Shown here: piece by piece, positions 46,867 through 56,649 of the stretch
Layout of the letters: the number at the start of each line of letters is the position of its first letter
How positions within the stretch are numbered: the first letter of the stretch is position 1
Assembly: GCA_023957375.1 (NCBI GenBank)
Contig: JAMLHB010000002.1
Location: forward strand, 1 to 64,000
Length of the DNA: 64,000 bases
Direction: 5' to 3'
From: Flavobacteriales bacterium
Lineage (GTDB): Bacteria; Bacteroidota; Bacteroidia; Flavobacteriales_F; PHOS-HE28
Translations under genes and position numbers: made by a program
The notes under the pieces: model-generated
Database searches by the model: none
What the model saw: only the letters and a program-made list of their open reading frames with translations
What the model was told of the DNA's origin: nothing

Positions 46867-46975
46867 TTTTTCACCACGGAGGCACGGAGGACACAGAGGA
46901 ATACGTCGTGGTTTTTTTCACCACGGAGGCACGGGGCGCACAGAGGAATGCAACGTGGTTTGTTCACCACAGGGG
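46867..46975. repeat. CACGGAGG-type repeat, three consecutive copies
   Basis: About 50-base units beginning TTCACCACGGAGGCACGG at 46869 and 46918, with ACACAGAGGAA or GCACAGAGGAA after them. A third, degraded start TTCACCACAGGGGC lies at about 46965. No gene. Located in the gap between convergent valS and a T9SS gene. Confidence 0.7.
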
Positions 46976-46984
46976 CCGCAGTCT

Positions 46985-49222
46985 CTATTGCTTCATGAAG
47001 CGGGCCGTTCCTGCAGCAGTGCGGACCATGTACATACCGGGTGCAAGTGAGCGCACATCGACCTGGAGGCCATCGCTTCTCCGTGTGGTTGGTGCAACAA
47101 GGCGTCGGCCATCCATGGAAAGTAGTTCGAAAGCGGCAGTGGTGCCTTCCGGCAGCCGCACGTACAGGATGCCGTCGGTGGGGTTCGGCATCAGGCGGAC
47201 CTGGCCCGGGTCTGCCGCGGCCACGCCCGTACCGATCTCCGCCACATGCGTCACAGTGTTCGTAATCACCGGTTCGTTGAAATCAAAATAGATGGCAGCG
47301 GTGTTCGCCAACTCATCACCGGGCACCAAGCCCGCGTGCGGCTTGATCCGGAAGGCCACGTAGCCTTGGCTGCCCAACAGGTCAGTGGTGCTGTCCGGAA
47401 GCAGGATCTGGTTGAAGGTGAACACCAGTTCGCGCCCGGAGCCAAACGATGGTGTGAACGCATGCGATGCCCCCAGGATCTCCAATGAAGCAATGTCCAG
47501 GTCCGCGTCCAAGGTGTCGCGGATCACCACGGTGAATGCCGTGTCCGTGCCGGTGTTCTGGAAGCGGATGGTGTAGTCGATCCATTCGTCCTGCCCAAGG
47601 AAGAACTGCGAACTGCTTCGCGTGGCATCGGTGTACCCGGCCTTGTCGTTGGGGTCGTAACTGCCCGTCACCGTTTGGTTCAGTGTGTACGCGTCATTTG
47701 TGGGATCGGCATCGCTCAATCCGTTCTGCACGTTCATTGTACTGGTAACGATGCTGCCCAAAGGCGTTCCTGCCGGCACCTGCACGTGCACCTTGAAGTC
47801 CATGTATTGGAACGCGCTGAGAGGTGGAAACTGCCACGTGATCGTGTTACCCGTTACATCCGTGGGTGTGGGTGTTGCCCCGTCGTATGTCAAGGCCGGG
47901 TCGATCACCAGGGTGACCGTGACCGGGCCGCTCATGTAGGCCGAATTGTTGCGCACCCGCCCCCAATAGGCGCCCGCAAACCCGGGCCTCATGGGGGTGG
48001 CTTGCAAAACCGCGCCGAGGTCAAGTGCCACGGTACTGCTGTCCGCGAAATCCAGGACCACCGGGTTGAAGTTGATCGTGAAGGGGGCAGGCGAAGTGCT
48101 GGGGCAGAGCTGCACCAGCGTGGGATTACCCTGGCCGATCGTATAACTCCCGTTGACCAGATTCATGCTGTAGGCACCGCTTCCGTCCGTGATGGTGTAC
48201 AGCGGGCCCGGCAGCACTTCGAGCACCATGTTCGGCACGCCCCAATCTCCCGCTTCCTTAACGCAGTCCTGGTCGTTGTCAACGAAGACCGTTCCGCTCA
48301 CGCTGTTGCACGTGTTCCCGTAGTCAGGAATGGTGATGGAAGTGGCTTGGCTGCAATTATCGTACAACGGAAGTTCCGGGATCCCGACCAATCGTTGGTA
48401 CAGGGTGTAATTGCCCGGCGCCAGCCCGGTATAGGTGTAAGTTTGGGCGCTGGCGCCGTGCCAATAGTTGTAGCCATAGGCAACGACCTGGTCATTCCCG
48501 TCCCGCAATTCACCGGTCACTTGGTAATGGTGCGCTTCCATGCCAAAAGAGACCACCACGCTCCCATTGGGCTGGCCGTTGCAGGCACCGTTCACCTGCA
48601 CGATGTCCACTGTGGGCCACACAACGGGATAGCCACCTGTAACCGTGAACGTACCGCCGCACCCATTGCCATCCTGGAAGTTGATCGCCACGGTTTCGCC
48701 CGGTGCGGCAGGTTGCCCTTGTGCATTGTGGATCCGCACGTAGTACACGTCATATCCCATGCCTTCAAAATCGTACACCACGGGCCACGGCTCCTCCCCA
48801 TTGAAGAGGTACGGAGGGGGGCCGATACTCTCGCTATTGGACATCCACATGATGTACGGTTGGCCCAACAACGGATCTTCCTCACAGTAGGCTCCACCAA
48901 CCTCGCCGTCCAAACCGTGACCAGTGTAGTCTTCGGCCGCCACCTCACCGTTCGCCGTGGCCTGCTGGCCATCAGCATCCGTCACCGTCACAGTGTACGT
49001 GCCCGGTCCAAGCCCGGTGATCGTTGCCGTGGTCCCTCCCGTGTTCCATGAATAAGAGTAAGGCGGGATGCCTCCATTTACGTTCGCTGTGCAACGGCCT
49101 GGATAGGCGCAGATCTGGTTCACCACTGAAACGGTGACAGTGATCGCGGAAACCAAGGTGGTGGCCAGCAAGGCGATGGTGATGGTGATCAATCGCAGCA
49201 TGAGTGAGTTGGGTGCTTTCAT
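46985..49222 (-). CDS. Large secreted T9SS protein, paralog A (SprB-like repeat, DUF7619-like domain)
   Basis: About 745 residues. An N-terminal signal helix ('[20 protein letters not shown]') is followed by an SprB-like repeat ('[37 protein letters not shown]'), an SdrD/Cna-like beta domain ('[28 protein letters not shown]'), a DUF11-like region, and a '[10 protein letters not shown]...[24 protein letters not shown]' module. The T9SS sorting domain comes last ('[13 protein letters not shown]...[20 protein letters not shown]'). Probably displayed on or released from the cell surface, perhaps as an adhesin. Starts at 49237, 49222 or 49201 are possible. First of three tandem paralogs with blocks of near-identical DNA. 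Confidence 0.85.
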   Translation of the reverse strand: MKAPNSLMLRLITITIALLATTLVSAITVTVSVVNQICAYPGRCTANVNGGIPPYSYSWNTGGTTATITGLGPGTYTVTVTDADGQQATANGEVAAEDYTGHGLDGEVGGAYCEEDPLLGQPYIMWMSNSESIGPPPYLFNGEEPWPVVYDFEGMGYDVYYVRIHNAQGQPAAPGETVAINFQDGNGCGGTFTVTGGYPVVWPTVDIVQVNGACNGQPNGSVVVSFGMEAHHYQVTGELRDGNDQVVAYGYNYWHGASAQTYTYTGLAPGNYTLYQRLVGIPELPLYDNCSQATSITIPDYGNTCNSVSGTVFVDNDQDCVKEAGDWGVPNMVLEVLPGPLYTITDGSGAYSMNLVNGSYTIGQGNPTLVQLCPSTSPAPFTINFNPVVLDFADSSTVALDLGAVLQATPMRPGFAGAYWGRVRNNSAYMSGPVTVTLVIDPALTYDGATPTPTDVTGNTITWQFPPLSAFQYMDFKVHVQVPAGTPLGSIVTSTMNVQNGLSDADPTNDAYTLNQTVTGSYDPNDKAGYTDATRSSSQFFLGQDEWIDYTIRFQNTGTDTAFTVVIRDTLDADLDIASLEILGASHAFTPSFGSGRELVFTFNQILLPDSTTDLLGSQGYVAFRIKPHAGLVPGDELANTAAIYFDFNEPVITNTVTHVAEIGTGVAAADPGQVRLMPNPTDGILYVRLPEGTTAAFELLSMDGRRLVAPTTRRSDGLQVDVRSLAPGMYMVRTAAGTARFMKQ

Positions 49223-49285
49223 ATTCTTCGGGATCATCGCAGGTTGAACGGCCCATTCAATCCAGGTACGCTCGGAAGGTCCGGT

Positions 49286-51514
49286 TCATTTCTTTACAAA
49301 ACGAGCGAGGCCTTCGGACGATCGGACCACGTAGGCCCCTGGCGCCAGAGACCGCACATCCAACTCCGCCCAATTGCCCTGTTGCTGCACCGGAACAGTG
49401 AGGCTGCGCCCATCCATGGCCACCACGCGCCAATCCGTCGGTACCGGCCCGGCGATGGCCTGCACGCGCACGATGTCCGTGGCCGGGTTGGGTACCACCA
49501 CGAGGCTGGCATCATTGACCTCCGCAGCAATGCCCGTTCCGATCTCCGCCACATGCGTCACGGTGTTCGTGATCACCGGTTCGTTGAAATCAAAATAGAT
49601 GGCAGCGGTGTTCGCCAACTCATCACCGGGCACCAAGCCCGCGTGCGGCTTGATCCGGAAGGCCACGTAGCCTTGGCTGCCCAACAGGTCAGTGGTGCTG
49701 TCCGGAAGCAGGATCTGGTTGAAGGTGAACACCAGTTCGCGCCCGGAGCCAAACGATGGTGTGAACGCATGCGATGCCCCCAGGATCTCCAATGAAGCAA
49801 TGTTCAGGTCCGTGTCCAAGGTGTCGCGCACCACCACGGTGAAAGCCGTGTCCGTGCCGGTGTTCTGGAAGCGGATGGTGTAGTCCAGCCATTGGTCAGT
49901 GCCGATGTAGTAAAGCGCATCACTAAACCGGGTGCTGGTGTGGCCGGCCTTGTCATTGGGATCGTAACTCCCCACTACCTCCTGCGCCGCCGCATCGGCA
50001 TTGTTCGCAGTGTTGGCATCGTACAAGGTGTTTTCCACCGTCAGCAAACTGTTCAGCAAAGACCCCAAAGGCGTTCCTGCCGGCACCTGCACACTGACAT
50101 TCAGTTCCTTGGAATGGAACGCGGTGAAGGAGCTGAACTGCCAGGTGACCGTGTTGCCCGTTACATCCGTCGGCGCCGGTGAAGCACTGATGTACTCCAG
50201 CGCCGGGTCTATCTCCATGGTAACGGTTACCTCGCCGCTTGGCCAAGGTGAGCGGTTCTTCACATGCCCCCAGTATGTTCCGGCGAAACCAGGCCGCATG
50301 GCGGTGGATTCCATCTGCACGCCCAGGTCAAGCGGCACCGTGCTGCTGTCCGCAAGGTTCACAACCACCGGGTTGTCGTTGAGCGTGAAAGGTGCGGGTG
50401 AGGTGGCGGGGCATAATTGCAATAGAGAGGGGTCTCCTTGGGCAAGCGTATAGTTACCGTTCACAAGCGCGATGCTGTACGCGCCGGCTTGGTTGGTGAT
50501 GACGTACTGCGGGCCCGGCTGCACTTCCAACACCGCATCCGGAACGCCTGCATCGCCGGGGTCCTGCGTGCAGTCCTGGTCATGGTCGATGAACACCGTT
50601 CCGCTCAATGTTCCGCATTCCGCCCCCAGCTGGGGAATGTTGAAGCCAAAGGACGAGGAGCATCCGCTGCTTGGCAAGAGAGACCCTCCTGTCATGAATT
50701 GAGTAAGGTTGTAATTGCCGGCGGCCAGGCCACTCATGGTAAAATTGTGGGGGCCTCCACCCGTATTGTACACCTCAAAGTCTTGATCGAACGGAGAAAA
50801 GGATGCCTGTACGCCTTGCTGGTGGCCTTCGCCCGTGGAGTGGATGGTGATGCTGCCGGACGTAGTGCCCACGCATGCTCCTTGAATGCTTACGATGCTC
50901 AATGTGGGCCATTGTACAGGATATCCGATGTACAATGAGTAGGTTCCCGTACACCCGTTCCCGTCCACGAACGGGACGCTGTATGCGCTACCATACGTGG
51001 GGTTCACGAGGGTTGTGCCATAATAGTATTGCCAGTAACCTCCCATGTCAGGAATGTAATAGGAGATGGAATCCAATTCCACGCCATCCACATAATAGGG
51101 CGGTGGGCCCGGCATGATGGCTGCGTCCGGCATAAAGCCGATCTTATAGTAGGATGACGCGTCACAGGGCCCATATCCGATATAGTCAAAGATGTCACTC
51201 ACTCCGCCCAGTGACAGGAAATCACCATGGTCGCTGGCAGTGACCGTGATCTCGGCTGAAGCCTGCTCCATGTTCGCATCCGTGACTGTCACGGTATAGT
51301 CCCCTGGTTGCACTCCCGTCAACGTTTGCGTGGTGGCGCCCGTGCTCCATGCATAGGTGTATGGCGGCACCCCATTGTAGGCGGTCGCTTGCAACCGCCC
51401 ATTGCCATACGTGCAGGCTGGTTGCCTCGTCACCACGATATTGACGGAGATCGCCGCCGCCGAGTACCATGCGAAGCTGAATCCGAATACGAGAAGGATG
51501 CGGGACAAGGTCAT
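49286..51514 (-). CDS. Large secreted T9SS protein, paralog B
   Basis: 742 residues with the same order as paralog A: signal peptide ('MTLSRILLVFGFSFAWYSAAA'), SprB-like repeat ('[35 protein letters not shown]'), 'SGTVFIDHDQDCTQDPGDAGVPDAVLEV' domain, DUF7619-like module and sorting domain ('VVPNPATDIVRVQAI...LAPGAYVVRSSEGLARFVKK'). Bases 49572-49803 are identical to 47265-47496 of paralog A. The C-terminal coding end is nearly identical to paralog C (for example 113 identical bases at 49380-49492). It is therefore a mosaic of its two neighbours. Confidence 0.87.
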   Translation of the reverse strand: MTLSRILLVFGFSFAWYSAAAISVNIVVTRQPACTYGNGRLQATAYNGVPPYTYAWSTGATTQTLTGVQPGDYTVTVTDANMEQASAEITVTASDHGDFLSLGGVSDIFDYIGYGPCDASSYYKIGFMPDAAIMPGPPPYYVDGVELDSISYYIPDMGGYWQYYYGTTLVNPTYGSAYSVPFVDGNGCTGTYSLYIGYPVQWPTLSIVSIQGACVGTTSGSITIHSTGEGHQQGVQASFSPFDQDFEVYNTGGGPHNFTMSGLAAGNYNLTQFMTGGSLLPSSGCSSSFGFNIPQLGAECGTLSGTVFIDHDQDCTQDPGDAGVPDAVLEVQPGPQYVITNQAGAYSIALVNGNYTLAQGDPSLLQLCPATSPAPFTLNDNPVVVNLADSSTVPLDLGVQMESTAMRPGFAGTYWGHVKNRSPWPSGEVTVTMEIDPALEYISASPAPTDVTGNTVTWQFSSFTAFHSKELNVSVQVPAGTPLGSLLNSLLTVENTLYDANTANNADAAAQEVVGSYDPNDKAGHTSTRFSDALYYIGTDQWLDYTIRFQNTGTDTAFTVVVRDTLDTDLNIASLEILGASHAFTPSFGSGRELVFTFNQILLPDSTTDLLGSQGYVAFRIKPHAGLVPGDELANTAAIYFDFNEPVITNTVTHVAEIGTGIAAEVNDASLVVVPNPATDIVRVQAIAGPVPTDWRVVAMDGRSLTVPVQQQGNWAELDVRSLAPGAYVVRSSEGLARFVKK

Positions 51515-51803
51515 GATCCAGGGGTTTTACTGAACAATTGACGTTGAAGGGCATGCGGGGTTGCCCGTATCCGTCATTTCAATTCTTCAACCAGTTTCCC
51601 GTTGCCTGGCGCGCAGTTGAACCCAACAACAATATCAATAGGTGCATGGGACTATCCGTCCACATGCTCCATGGGTTCATTGGACCGCATACCATCGATG
51701 CCCGGCGTCCACCCGATCAACTATTCCGCCATCGGCAACGGTTCCAATGCAGTGCGCCCGCCCATCGCCAATCCCAAGATCACGGCTGGCGGTGCTGAAG
51801 TGA
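51515..51803. other. Intergenic region between T9SS paralogs B and C
   Basis: 289 bases, no gene recognised. A plus-strand frame (51700-51760) encodes 'YSAIGNGSNAVR', resembling the N-terminal motif 'YAAIDIGSNAVR' of the Ppx/GppA gene at 55212; it is isolated and unproven as a remnant. Confidence 0.4.
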
Positions 51804-53990
51804 TCAGTACTTCACCAATCGCGCGGCGCCTTCGGACGATCGGACCACGTAAGCCCCCGGCGCCAGGGACCGCACATCCAACTCCGCCCAATTGCCGTGT
51901 TGCTGCACCGGAACAGTGAGGCTGCGCCCATCCATGGCCACCACGCGCCAATCCGTCGGTACCGGCCCGGCGATGGCCTGCACGCGCACGATGTCCGTGG
52001 CCGGGTTGGGCACGACCACGAGGCTGGCATCATTGACCTCCGCAGCAATGCCTGTTCCGATCTCTGCCACGTGCGTCACGGTGTTGGTGAGAATGGGATC
52101 GTTGAAATCGAAGTAGATCCCGGCGCTGTTCGTGATCTCATCGCCCGGCAGCAGGCCCGATCGTGCCCTGACCCGGTAACTCACGTAGCCCTGGCTCCCC
52201 AACAGGTCCGTGGTGCTGTCGGGCAGGTTGATGCCATCGAAAGTGAAGACCAGCTCGCGCCCTGTGCCGAACGAAGGGGTGAACGCATGTGAAGCGCCGA
52301 GGATGTCCAATGACAGGATGTTCAGGTCAGTGTCCAAGGTGTCGCGGATCACCACGGTGAAGGCCGTGTCCGTGCCGGTGTTCTGGAAGCGGATGGTGTA
52401 GTCGATCCATTCGTCCTGGCCAAGAAAAAACTGCGAACTGCTTCGCGTGGCATCGGTGTACCCGGCCTTGTCGTTGGGGTCGTAGCTGCCCGTTACCGTT
52501 TGGTCCAAGCTCACTGTGTCGTTTGTGGGATCGGCATCGCTCAATCCGTTCTGCACGTTCATTGTACTGGTAACGATGCTGCCCAACGGCGTGCCTGAGG
52601 GCACCTGCACATTCACGCTGAAATTCATGGACTGTATCGGGCCGAAGGGGCCCAGTTGCCACGTGACCGTATTGCCCGTTACATCCGTGGGTGTGGGTGT
52701 TGCCCCGTCGTAGGCCAAAGCCGGGTCGATCACCAGGGTGACCGTGACCGGGCCGCTCATGTAGGCCGAATTGTTGCGCACCTGTCCCCAATAGGTGCCC
52801 GCAAACCCAGGCCGCATGGCGGTGGCTTGCATGTTCACGCCGAGATCAAGTGCCACGGTACTGCTGTCCGCGAGGTCCAGCACCACCGGGTTGAAGTTGA
52901 GCGTGAAGGGTGCCGGCGAAATGCTTGGGCAGAGCTGCACTATCCCGGTAGCGTCCTGGCCGATCGTATAACTCCCGTTGACCAGCTGCATGCTGTAGGC
53001 GCCGCTTCCATCCGTGATGGTGTACAGCGGGCCCGGCAGCACTTCGAGCACCCTGTTCGGCAAGCCTATCTCACCTGCGTCCTTCACGCAGTCCTGGTCG
53101 TTGTCAATGAAGGCTGTTCCGCTCACCGTCCCGCATTCCGCGCCCAACTGGGGGATGGTGAAGTTGAAGGTGCTTGTGCATCCCGAAAAGGGCATGTGGG
53201 AGGCCATGCCTATGAACTGGGTAAGGGTGTAACTTCCAGCGGCGAGGCCGGTAATGGTAAAATCGGAAGGTCCGCCACCCGTGAAATAATCTGATCCATA
53301 TGGATAATACAGCGTGGCCTGTACCGCCTGCTGATGCCCCTCGCCCGTGGAGTGGATGGTGATGCTGCCCGAGCTGGTGCCTTGGCAGGCCCCTTGGATG
53401 TACACCGCACTTAACGTTGGCCACTGCACCGGCCAGCCGATATACGTAAGTAGGGTCCCGGTACACCCATTTGCATCGGAAAAAGTGAACGTTTGGCTTC
53501 CCGGAGTGGGGTTATCGAGAAGCCGGTACCATACGTTATACCACTGCCCATCAGATTCCTCCTGGTAGGTGAGCGAATCCAAGGTCACGCCATCGATGGA
53601 ATAAGGTGCCGGGCCGGGCAGCGGTCCGTTCCGATTGATCCCCAGCATGGTCGAGTTTCCGCATAGGGCCAGGCCGTTAAACCAATCATTCATCTGGCCA
53701 TAATTCCCGGCGGTAAGGCTGTATGTGGCCGTGGCAGTGGCCATGGTGGCATCCGTGACCGTAACGGAATAGCTGCCCGGCAACAAGCCTTCGATGATCT
53801 GTGTAGTGGCACCCGTGCTCCATGCATAGGTGTAGGGTGCCTGCCCGCCGCTGGGCTGCGCTTTCAGGCTTCCATTAGCATAGGTGCAAATGGGTCGCTG
53901 CTGAATGAGGATCTGCACGGAGAGCGAGGCTGCTGCGGAATAACCCGCAAGCATCAAGAAAGCGAGGAGAAGGGTACGGATCGGATTCAT
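51804..53990 (-). CDS. Large secreted T9SS protein, paralog C
   Basis: 728 residues from the ATG at 53990. Signal peptide 'MNPIRTLLLAFLMLAGYSAAA', SprB-like repeat ('GGQAPYTYAWSTGATTQIIEGLLPGSYSVTVTDAT'), '[28 protein letters not shown]' domain, DUF7619-like module and sorting domain ending 'VVRSSEGAARLVKY'. Upstream Met at 54050 adds a non-signal extension and is less likely. Shares the middle region with A and the C-terminal end with B. Confidence 0.86.
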   Translation of the reverse strand: MNPIRTLLLAFLMLAGYSAAASLSVQILIQQRPICTYANGSLKAQPSGGQAPYTYAWSTGATTQIIEGLLPGSYSVTVTDATMATATATYSLTAGNYGQMNDWFNGLALCGNSTMLGINRNGPLPGPAPYSIDGVTLDSLTYQEESDGQWYNVWYRLLDNPTPGSQTFTFSDANGCTGTLLTYIGWPVQWPTLSAVYIQGACQGTSSGSITIHSTGEGHQQAVQATLYYPYGSDYFTGGGPSDFTITGLAAGSYTLTQFIGMASHMPFSGCTSTFNFTIPQLGAECGTVSGTAFIDNDQDCVKDAGEIGLPNRVLEVLPGPLYTITDGSGAYSMQLVNGSYTIGQDATGIVQLCPSISPAPFTLNFNPVVLDLADSSTVALDLGVNMQATAMRPGFAGTYWGQVRNNSAYMSGPVTVTLVIDPALAYDGATPTPTDVTGNTVTWQLGPFGPIQSMNFSVNVQVPSGTPLGSIVTSTMNVQNGLSDADPTNDTVSLDQTVTGSYDPNDKAGYTDATRSSSQFFLGQDEWIDYTIRFQNTGTDTAFTVVIRDTLDTDLNILSLDILGASHAFTPSFGTGRELVFTFDGINLPDSTTDLLGSQGYVSYRVRARSGLLPGDEITNSAGIYFDFNDPILTNTVTHVAEIGTGIAAEVNDASLVVVPNPATDIVRVQAIAGPVPTDWRVVAMDGRSLTVPVQQHGNWAELDVRSLAPGAYVVRSSEGAARLVKY

Positions 53991-54192
53991 GGGCGTAATT
54001 GCTTTAACCGTTGGCGTTGGAATGACAATTGTATCTTGAACTTCATTCAATTGGTGGGTTTCCCCAACAAACTATTGACGCAGGAAGCAACACCTGGTTG
54101 CCTGTTGGATGCCGTGGATGGAGTCGGCGCGAACTTGATTTATCAACTCACGGGGAGAGCGGACCGGACAGCTTCCCGCTTGAACTGCGGGA

Positions 54193-55128
54193 TCACTGTT
54201 TGATCACCCGTTGATGGTGCAATTGCCCATGGCCATCCTTTATGCGCAGGATGTATGGACCAACGGGCAGGCCTGAGCCATCCACCAGTACGCTGGTGCC
54301 GGTGACCGCCATGCGCTTCAGCATGCGCCCGGTGAGGTCCAACAGGCTCACCTCCCCTTGCAGAACCGGTGAACTGACCTGCACGGTGAAGCAATCTGTG
54401 AAGGGCATGGGAGCCACGGACCAGACATTCGGTGCATTACTTGCGATAACCTCCGGCACTGCCAGCGGAAGCGCACAAGGTCCTCCCGATGGTGAGGTGA
54501 TCTGGTCGTCCCGGTAGCAGAGGAACGAGCACAAACATTCATCCACGATACAGTATGTAGGGCGCGGGATGAAATAGCCCGTTGTGTTGCCCATTCGTTC
54601 CACGATGGTGAACATGTCCACGACACTACCATCGTGCATTACGCCCATGGCCAACGTGCCCAAAGCCACTCCATCCACTGCCGTGGATGAAGTCCCCAGT
54701 ACGGTCAGGTAGGTCGCCTCATCACAGACACCCGTCCACTCCGCGGTTCCCTGCTGCCATCCCGGCGACCACCGATCACCCACCGCTGCGCCAAACCAGT
54801 ACAGCGTATCCCATTCCTGCAGGTCCGCCAACCACCACAACACGATACCGGGTTCCGTACGGGTCACTATGTCCGGACCACCCGTTTCGATCAGTGTGTC
54901 ACTGCCCCAGATCTGAGTGATTGCACCATGCTGCTCGATGCGCTGTGCCGCATGGCCGTCCACCACCGTATCCCCTGCGTAGGTGAAGCTATTGTAACTG
55001 GCACCCAATATGGGGTCGCTGGAATTGTACACCCACCTGGCCCCCGGTGGGCACCAGCTCTGGGCCTCTGCCGCCAAGCTGGCCAGTGCAAATGATCCGA
55101 TCAGGATAGTGATCTGCCTTCTGTTCAT
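54193..55128 (-). CDS. Secreted protein with T9SS sorting domain
   Basis: 311 residues from the ATG at 55128 (alternative Met at 55140). Signal peptide 'MNRRQITILIGSFALASLAAEAQ' is followed by a domain of unknown function containing 'CPPGARWVYN', several Trp and Cys residues ('CIVDECLCSFLCYRDDQ'), and a sorting domain ('WSVAPMPFTDCFTVQV...LDLTGRMLKRM...LPVGPYILRIKDGHGQLHHQRVIKQ'). Smaller than and unrelated to the three paralogs next to it. I do not recognise the N-terminal part. Confidence 0.8.
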   Translation of the reverse strand: MNRRQITILIGSFALASLAAEAQSWCPPGARWVYNSSDPILGASYNSFTYAGDTVVDGHAAQRIEQHGAITQIWGSDTLIETGGPDIVTRTEPGIVLWWLADLQEWDTLYWFGAAVGDRWSPGWQQGTAEWTGVCDEATYLTVLGTSSTAVDGVALGTLAMGVMHDGSVVDMFTIVERMGNTTGYFIPRPTYCIVDECLCSFLCYRDDQITSPSGGPCALPLAVPEVIASNAPNVWSVAPMPFTDCFTVQVSSPVLQGEVSLLDLTGRMLKRMAVTGTSVLVDGSGLPVGPYILRIKDGHGQLHHQRVIKQ

Positions 55129-55200
55129 CGCTTGATCCATTTGGCCTATGCACCATAGACACACCTTGCCCAAGATACGCTGCCTCGCCCCTGCCCGGCC

Positions 55201-55208
55201 TACCTTCG
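55201..55208 (+). promoter_or_regulatory. -7 promoter box TACCTTCG
   Basis: Same box as at 1426 and 25690, ending 3 bases before the ATC codon that opens the conserved Ppx/GppA N terminus. Confidence 0.5.
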
Positions 55209-55211
55209 CCC

Positions 55212-56129
55212 ATCGCCCGCCCGCTCACATACGCCGCCATCGACATCGGTTCCAACGCCGTGCGGCTGCTGGTGGGCGAGGTGGTGGAGCGCGAGGACCA
55301 TCCGGTGATCAAGAAGATCTCGCTGGTGCGCGTGCCCATCCGCTTGGGCGAGGATGTGTTCGACACCGGCGCCATCGGCAACGCGAAGCGCGACCAGTTG
55401 ATCAAATCAATGAAAGCGTTCCGCCTGCTGGGCGAAGTGTACGGCGTGCCCTACCTGCGCTGCTGCGGCACCAGCGCCATGCGCGAAGCCACCAACAGCG
55501 TTGATGTGATCACCCGCGTGGAGATGGAAAGCGGCGTACACATCGAGGTGATCGACGGCACCACGGAAGCCGACTTGATCATGAGCACCTTCTGGACGCA
55601 GGACCTGCTGAAGGACCGCAGCTACCTGTACATCGACGTGGGCGGCGGCAGCACGGAACTCACCTGGATCGAAAAAGGACAGCGCAAACGCTCCGCTTCA
55701 TTCCCGTTAGGCACCGTGCGCATGCTGAAGCACAAAGTGGACGACAGTGTTTGGTCAGAGATCAGCGCCTTTCTCAGTGAACTGCGCGAACAGCGCGGCC
55801 AGCTTGCCGGCATCGGCACGGGCGGAAACATCAACCGCTTGTTCAAGGAGAACAAGAACAGCTACGGTCAGCCGCTCTCGCGGACGGACATCCACAAACA
55901 GCATGAACGCATCGCTTCCTTCAGCGTAGAGGACCGCGTGAAAAAGCTGCGCTTGCGCCCCGACCGCGCGGACGTGATCATCCCTGCGGCGGACATCTTC
56001 CTGCGCATCATGGAGGAAGCGGGCATCGAGGAGGTCTTTGTGCCCAAGGTGGGATTGGCGGACGGGATCATCTTCGACTTGTACACGAAGCAGTATGGGC
56101 GGGCGAAGTATGCGGCAAGAGCTGTGTAG
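55212..56129 (+). CDS. Exopolyphosphatase / Ppx-GppA family phosphatase, start codon unclear
   Basis: About 305 residues. The ASKHA phosphate-1 motif 'YAAIDIGSNAVRLLVGEV' is encoded from 55230, followed by 'CCGTSAMREATNS', 'IDVGGGSTELTWI' (phosphate 2), 'GIGTGGNINRLF' and 'VFVPKVGLADGII'. Hydrolyses polyphosphate or pppGpp. The first ATG/GTG/TTG in frame is the GTG at 55260, inside the motif, which would remove 'DIGSN'. No in-frame ATG, GTG or TTG was found back to about 55140. ATC 55212, 3 bases after the promoter box, is the likeliest start; CTG 55191 is another. C-terminal Ppx domains are absent, so it is the short form. Confidence 0.8.
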   Translation: MARPLTYAAIDIGSNAVRLLVGEVVEREDHPVIKKISLVRVPIRLGEDVFDTGAIGNAKRDQLIKSMKAFRLLGEVYGVPYLRCCGTSAMREATNSVDVITRVEMESGVHIEVIDGTTEADLIMSTFWTQDLLKDRSYLYIDVGGGSTELTWIEKGQRKRSASFPLGTVRMLKHKVDDSVWSEISAFLSELREQRGQLAGIGTGGNINRLFKENKNSYGQPLSRTDIHKQHERIASFSVEDRVKKLRLRPDRADVIIPAADIFLRIMEEAGIEEVFVPKVGLADGIIFDLYTKQYGRAKYAARAV

Positions 56130-56273
56130 GAGATCGGTGATCGGTGGCAGATTGGCCCAGGGATGGTCCTGCATTGAAACCGCCAGAGACGGGACAAGGG
56201 ATCCGCACTCGCGAAAAACGTGAGCGCAGGGTCAAGGCCGGGGGGAACTACCCATGCACGGTGCACCAATGAA

Positions 56274-56299
56274 AAAGCCCCGGCCAAGGCCGGGGCTTT
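56274..56299 (-). terminator. Intrinsic terminator of the cold-shock gene
   Basis: Perfect 12-bp stem AAAGCCCCGGCC/GGCCGGGGCTTT around AA, followed on the minus strand by TTTTT-class bases. Begins 27 bases after the gene's stop codon. Confidence 0.85.
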
Positions 56300-56325
56300 C
56301 CAATTGCCCGCAATGAGGCTTAGCC

Positions 56326-56517
56326 TCAGACCTTGCGTACGTCGATCGCGTTGAGGCCCTTGGGGGTCTCTTCCACTTCGTAGGTGACCGCGTCACCTTC
56401 CCAAAGGGCGTCACGGGTGCCGGTTTTGTGCACAAAGACGTCTTTGCCGCCTTCGTCGGGGGTGATGAACCCGAAACCTTTCTCCGTGTTGAAGAACTTC
56501 ACTTTACCACTTGCCAT
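56326..56517 (-). CDS. Cold-shock-domain protein
   Basis: 63 residues, 'MASGKVKFFNTEKGFGFITP' then 'DVFVHKTGTRDALWEGDAVTYEVEETPKGLNAIDV'. RNP1 ('KGFGFI') is intact; the RNP2 equivalent reads 'DVFVH'. RNA/DNA chaperone of the CspA family. Start 56517 fits the family; the longer frame reads through the promoter. Monocistronic, with its own promoter and strong terminator. Confidence 0.95.
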   Translation of the reverse strand: MASGKVKFFNTEKGFGFITPDEGGKDVFVHKTGTRDALWEGDAVTYEVEETPKGLNAIDVRKV

Positions 56518-56543
56518 TGTACTGTCGTGTTTGTTTAACCGTG

Positions 56544-56551
56544 CAAAGGTA
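56544..56551 (-). promoter_or_regulatory. -7 promoter box TACCTTTG of the cold-shock gene
   Basis: Perfect minus-strand TAnnTTTG, 26 bases before the ATG. Confidence 0.6.
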
Positions 56552-56649
56552 GGTCCTTGCCAGCCTACACGGCCCATTCCCTTGAAAATAAGATCCATGC
56601 CGGTCTTCGGGATCTTCGTGGAAGATCAGGTGCGGAACCAGTGGCGACC

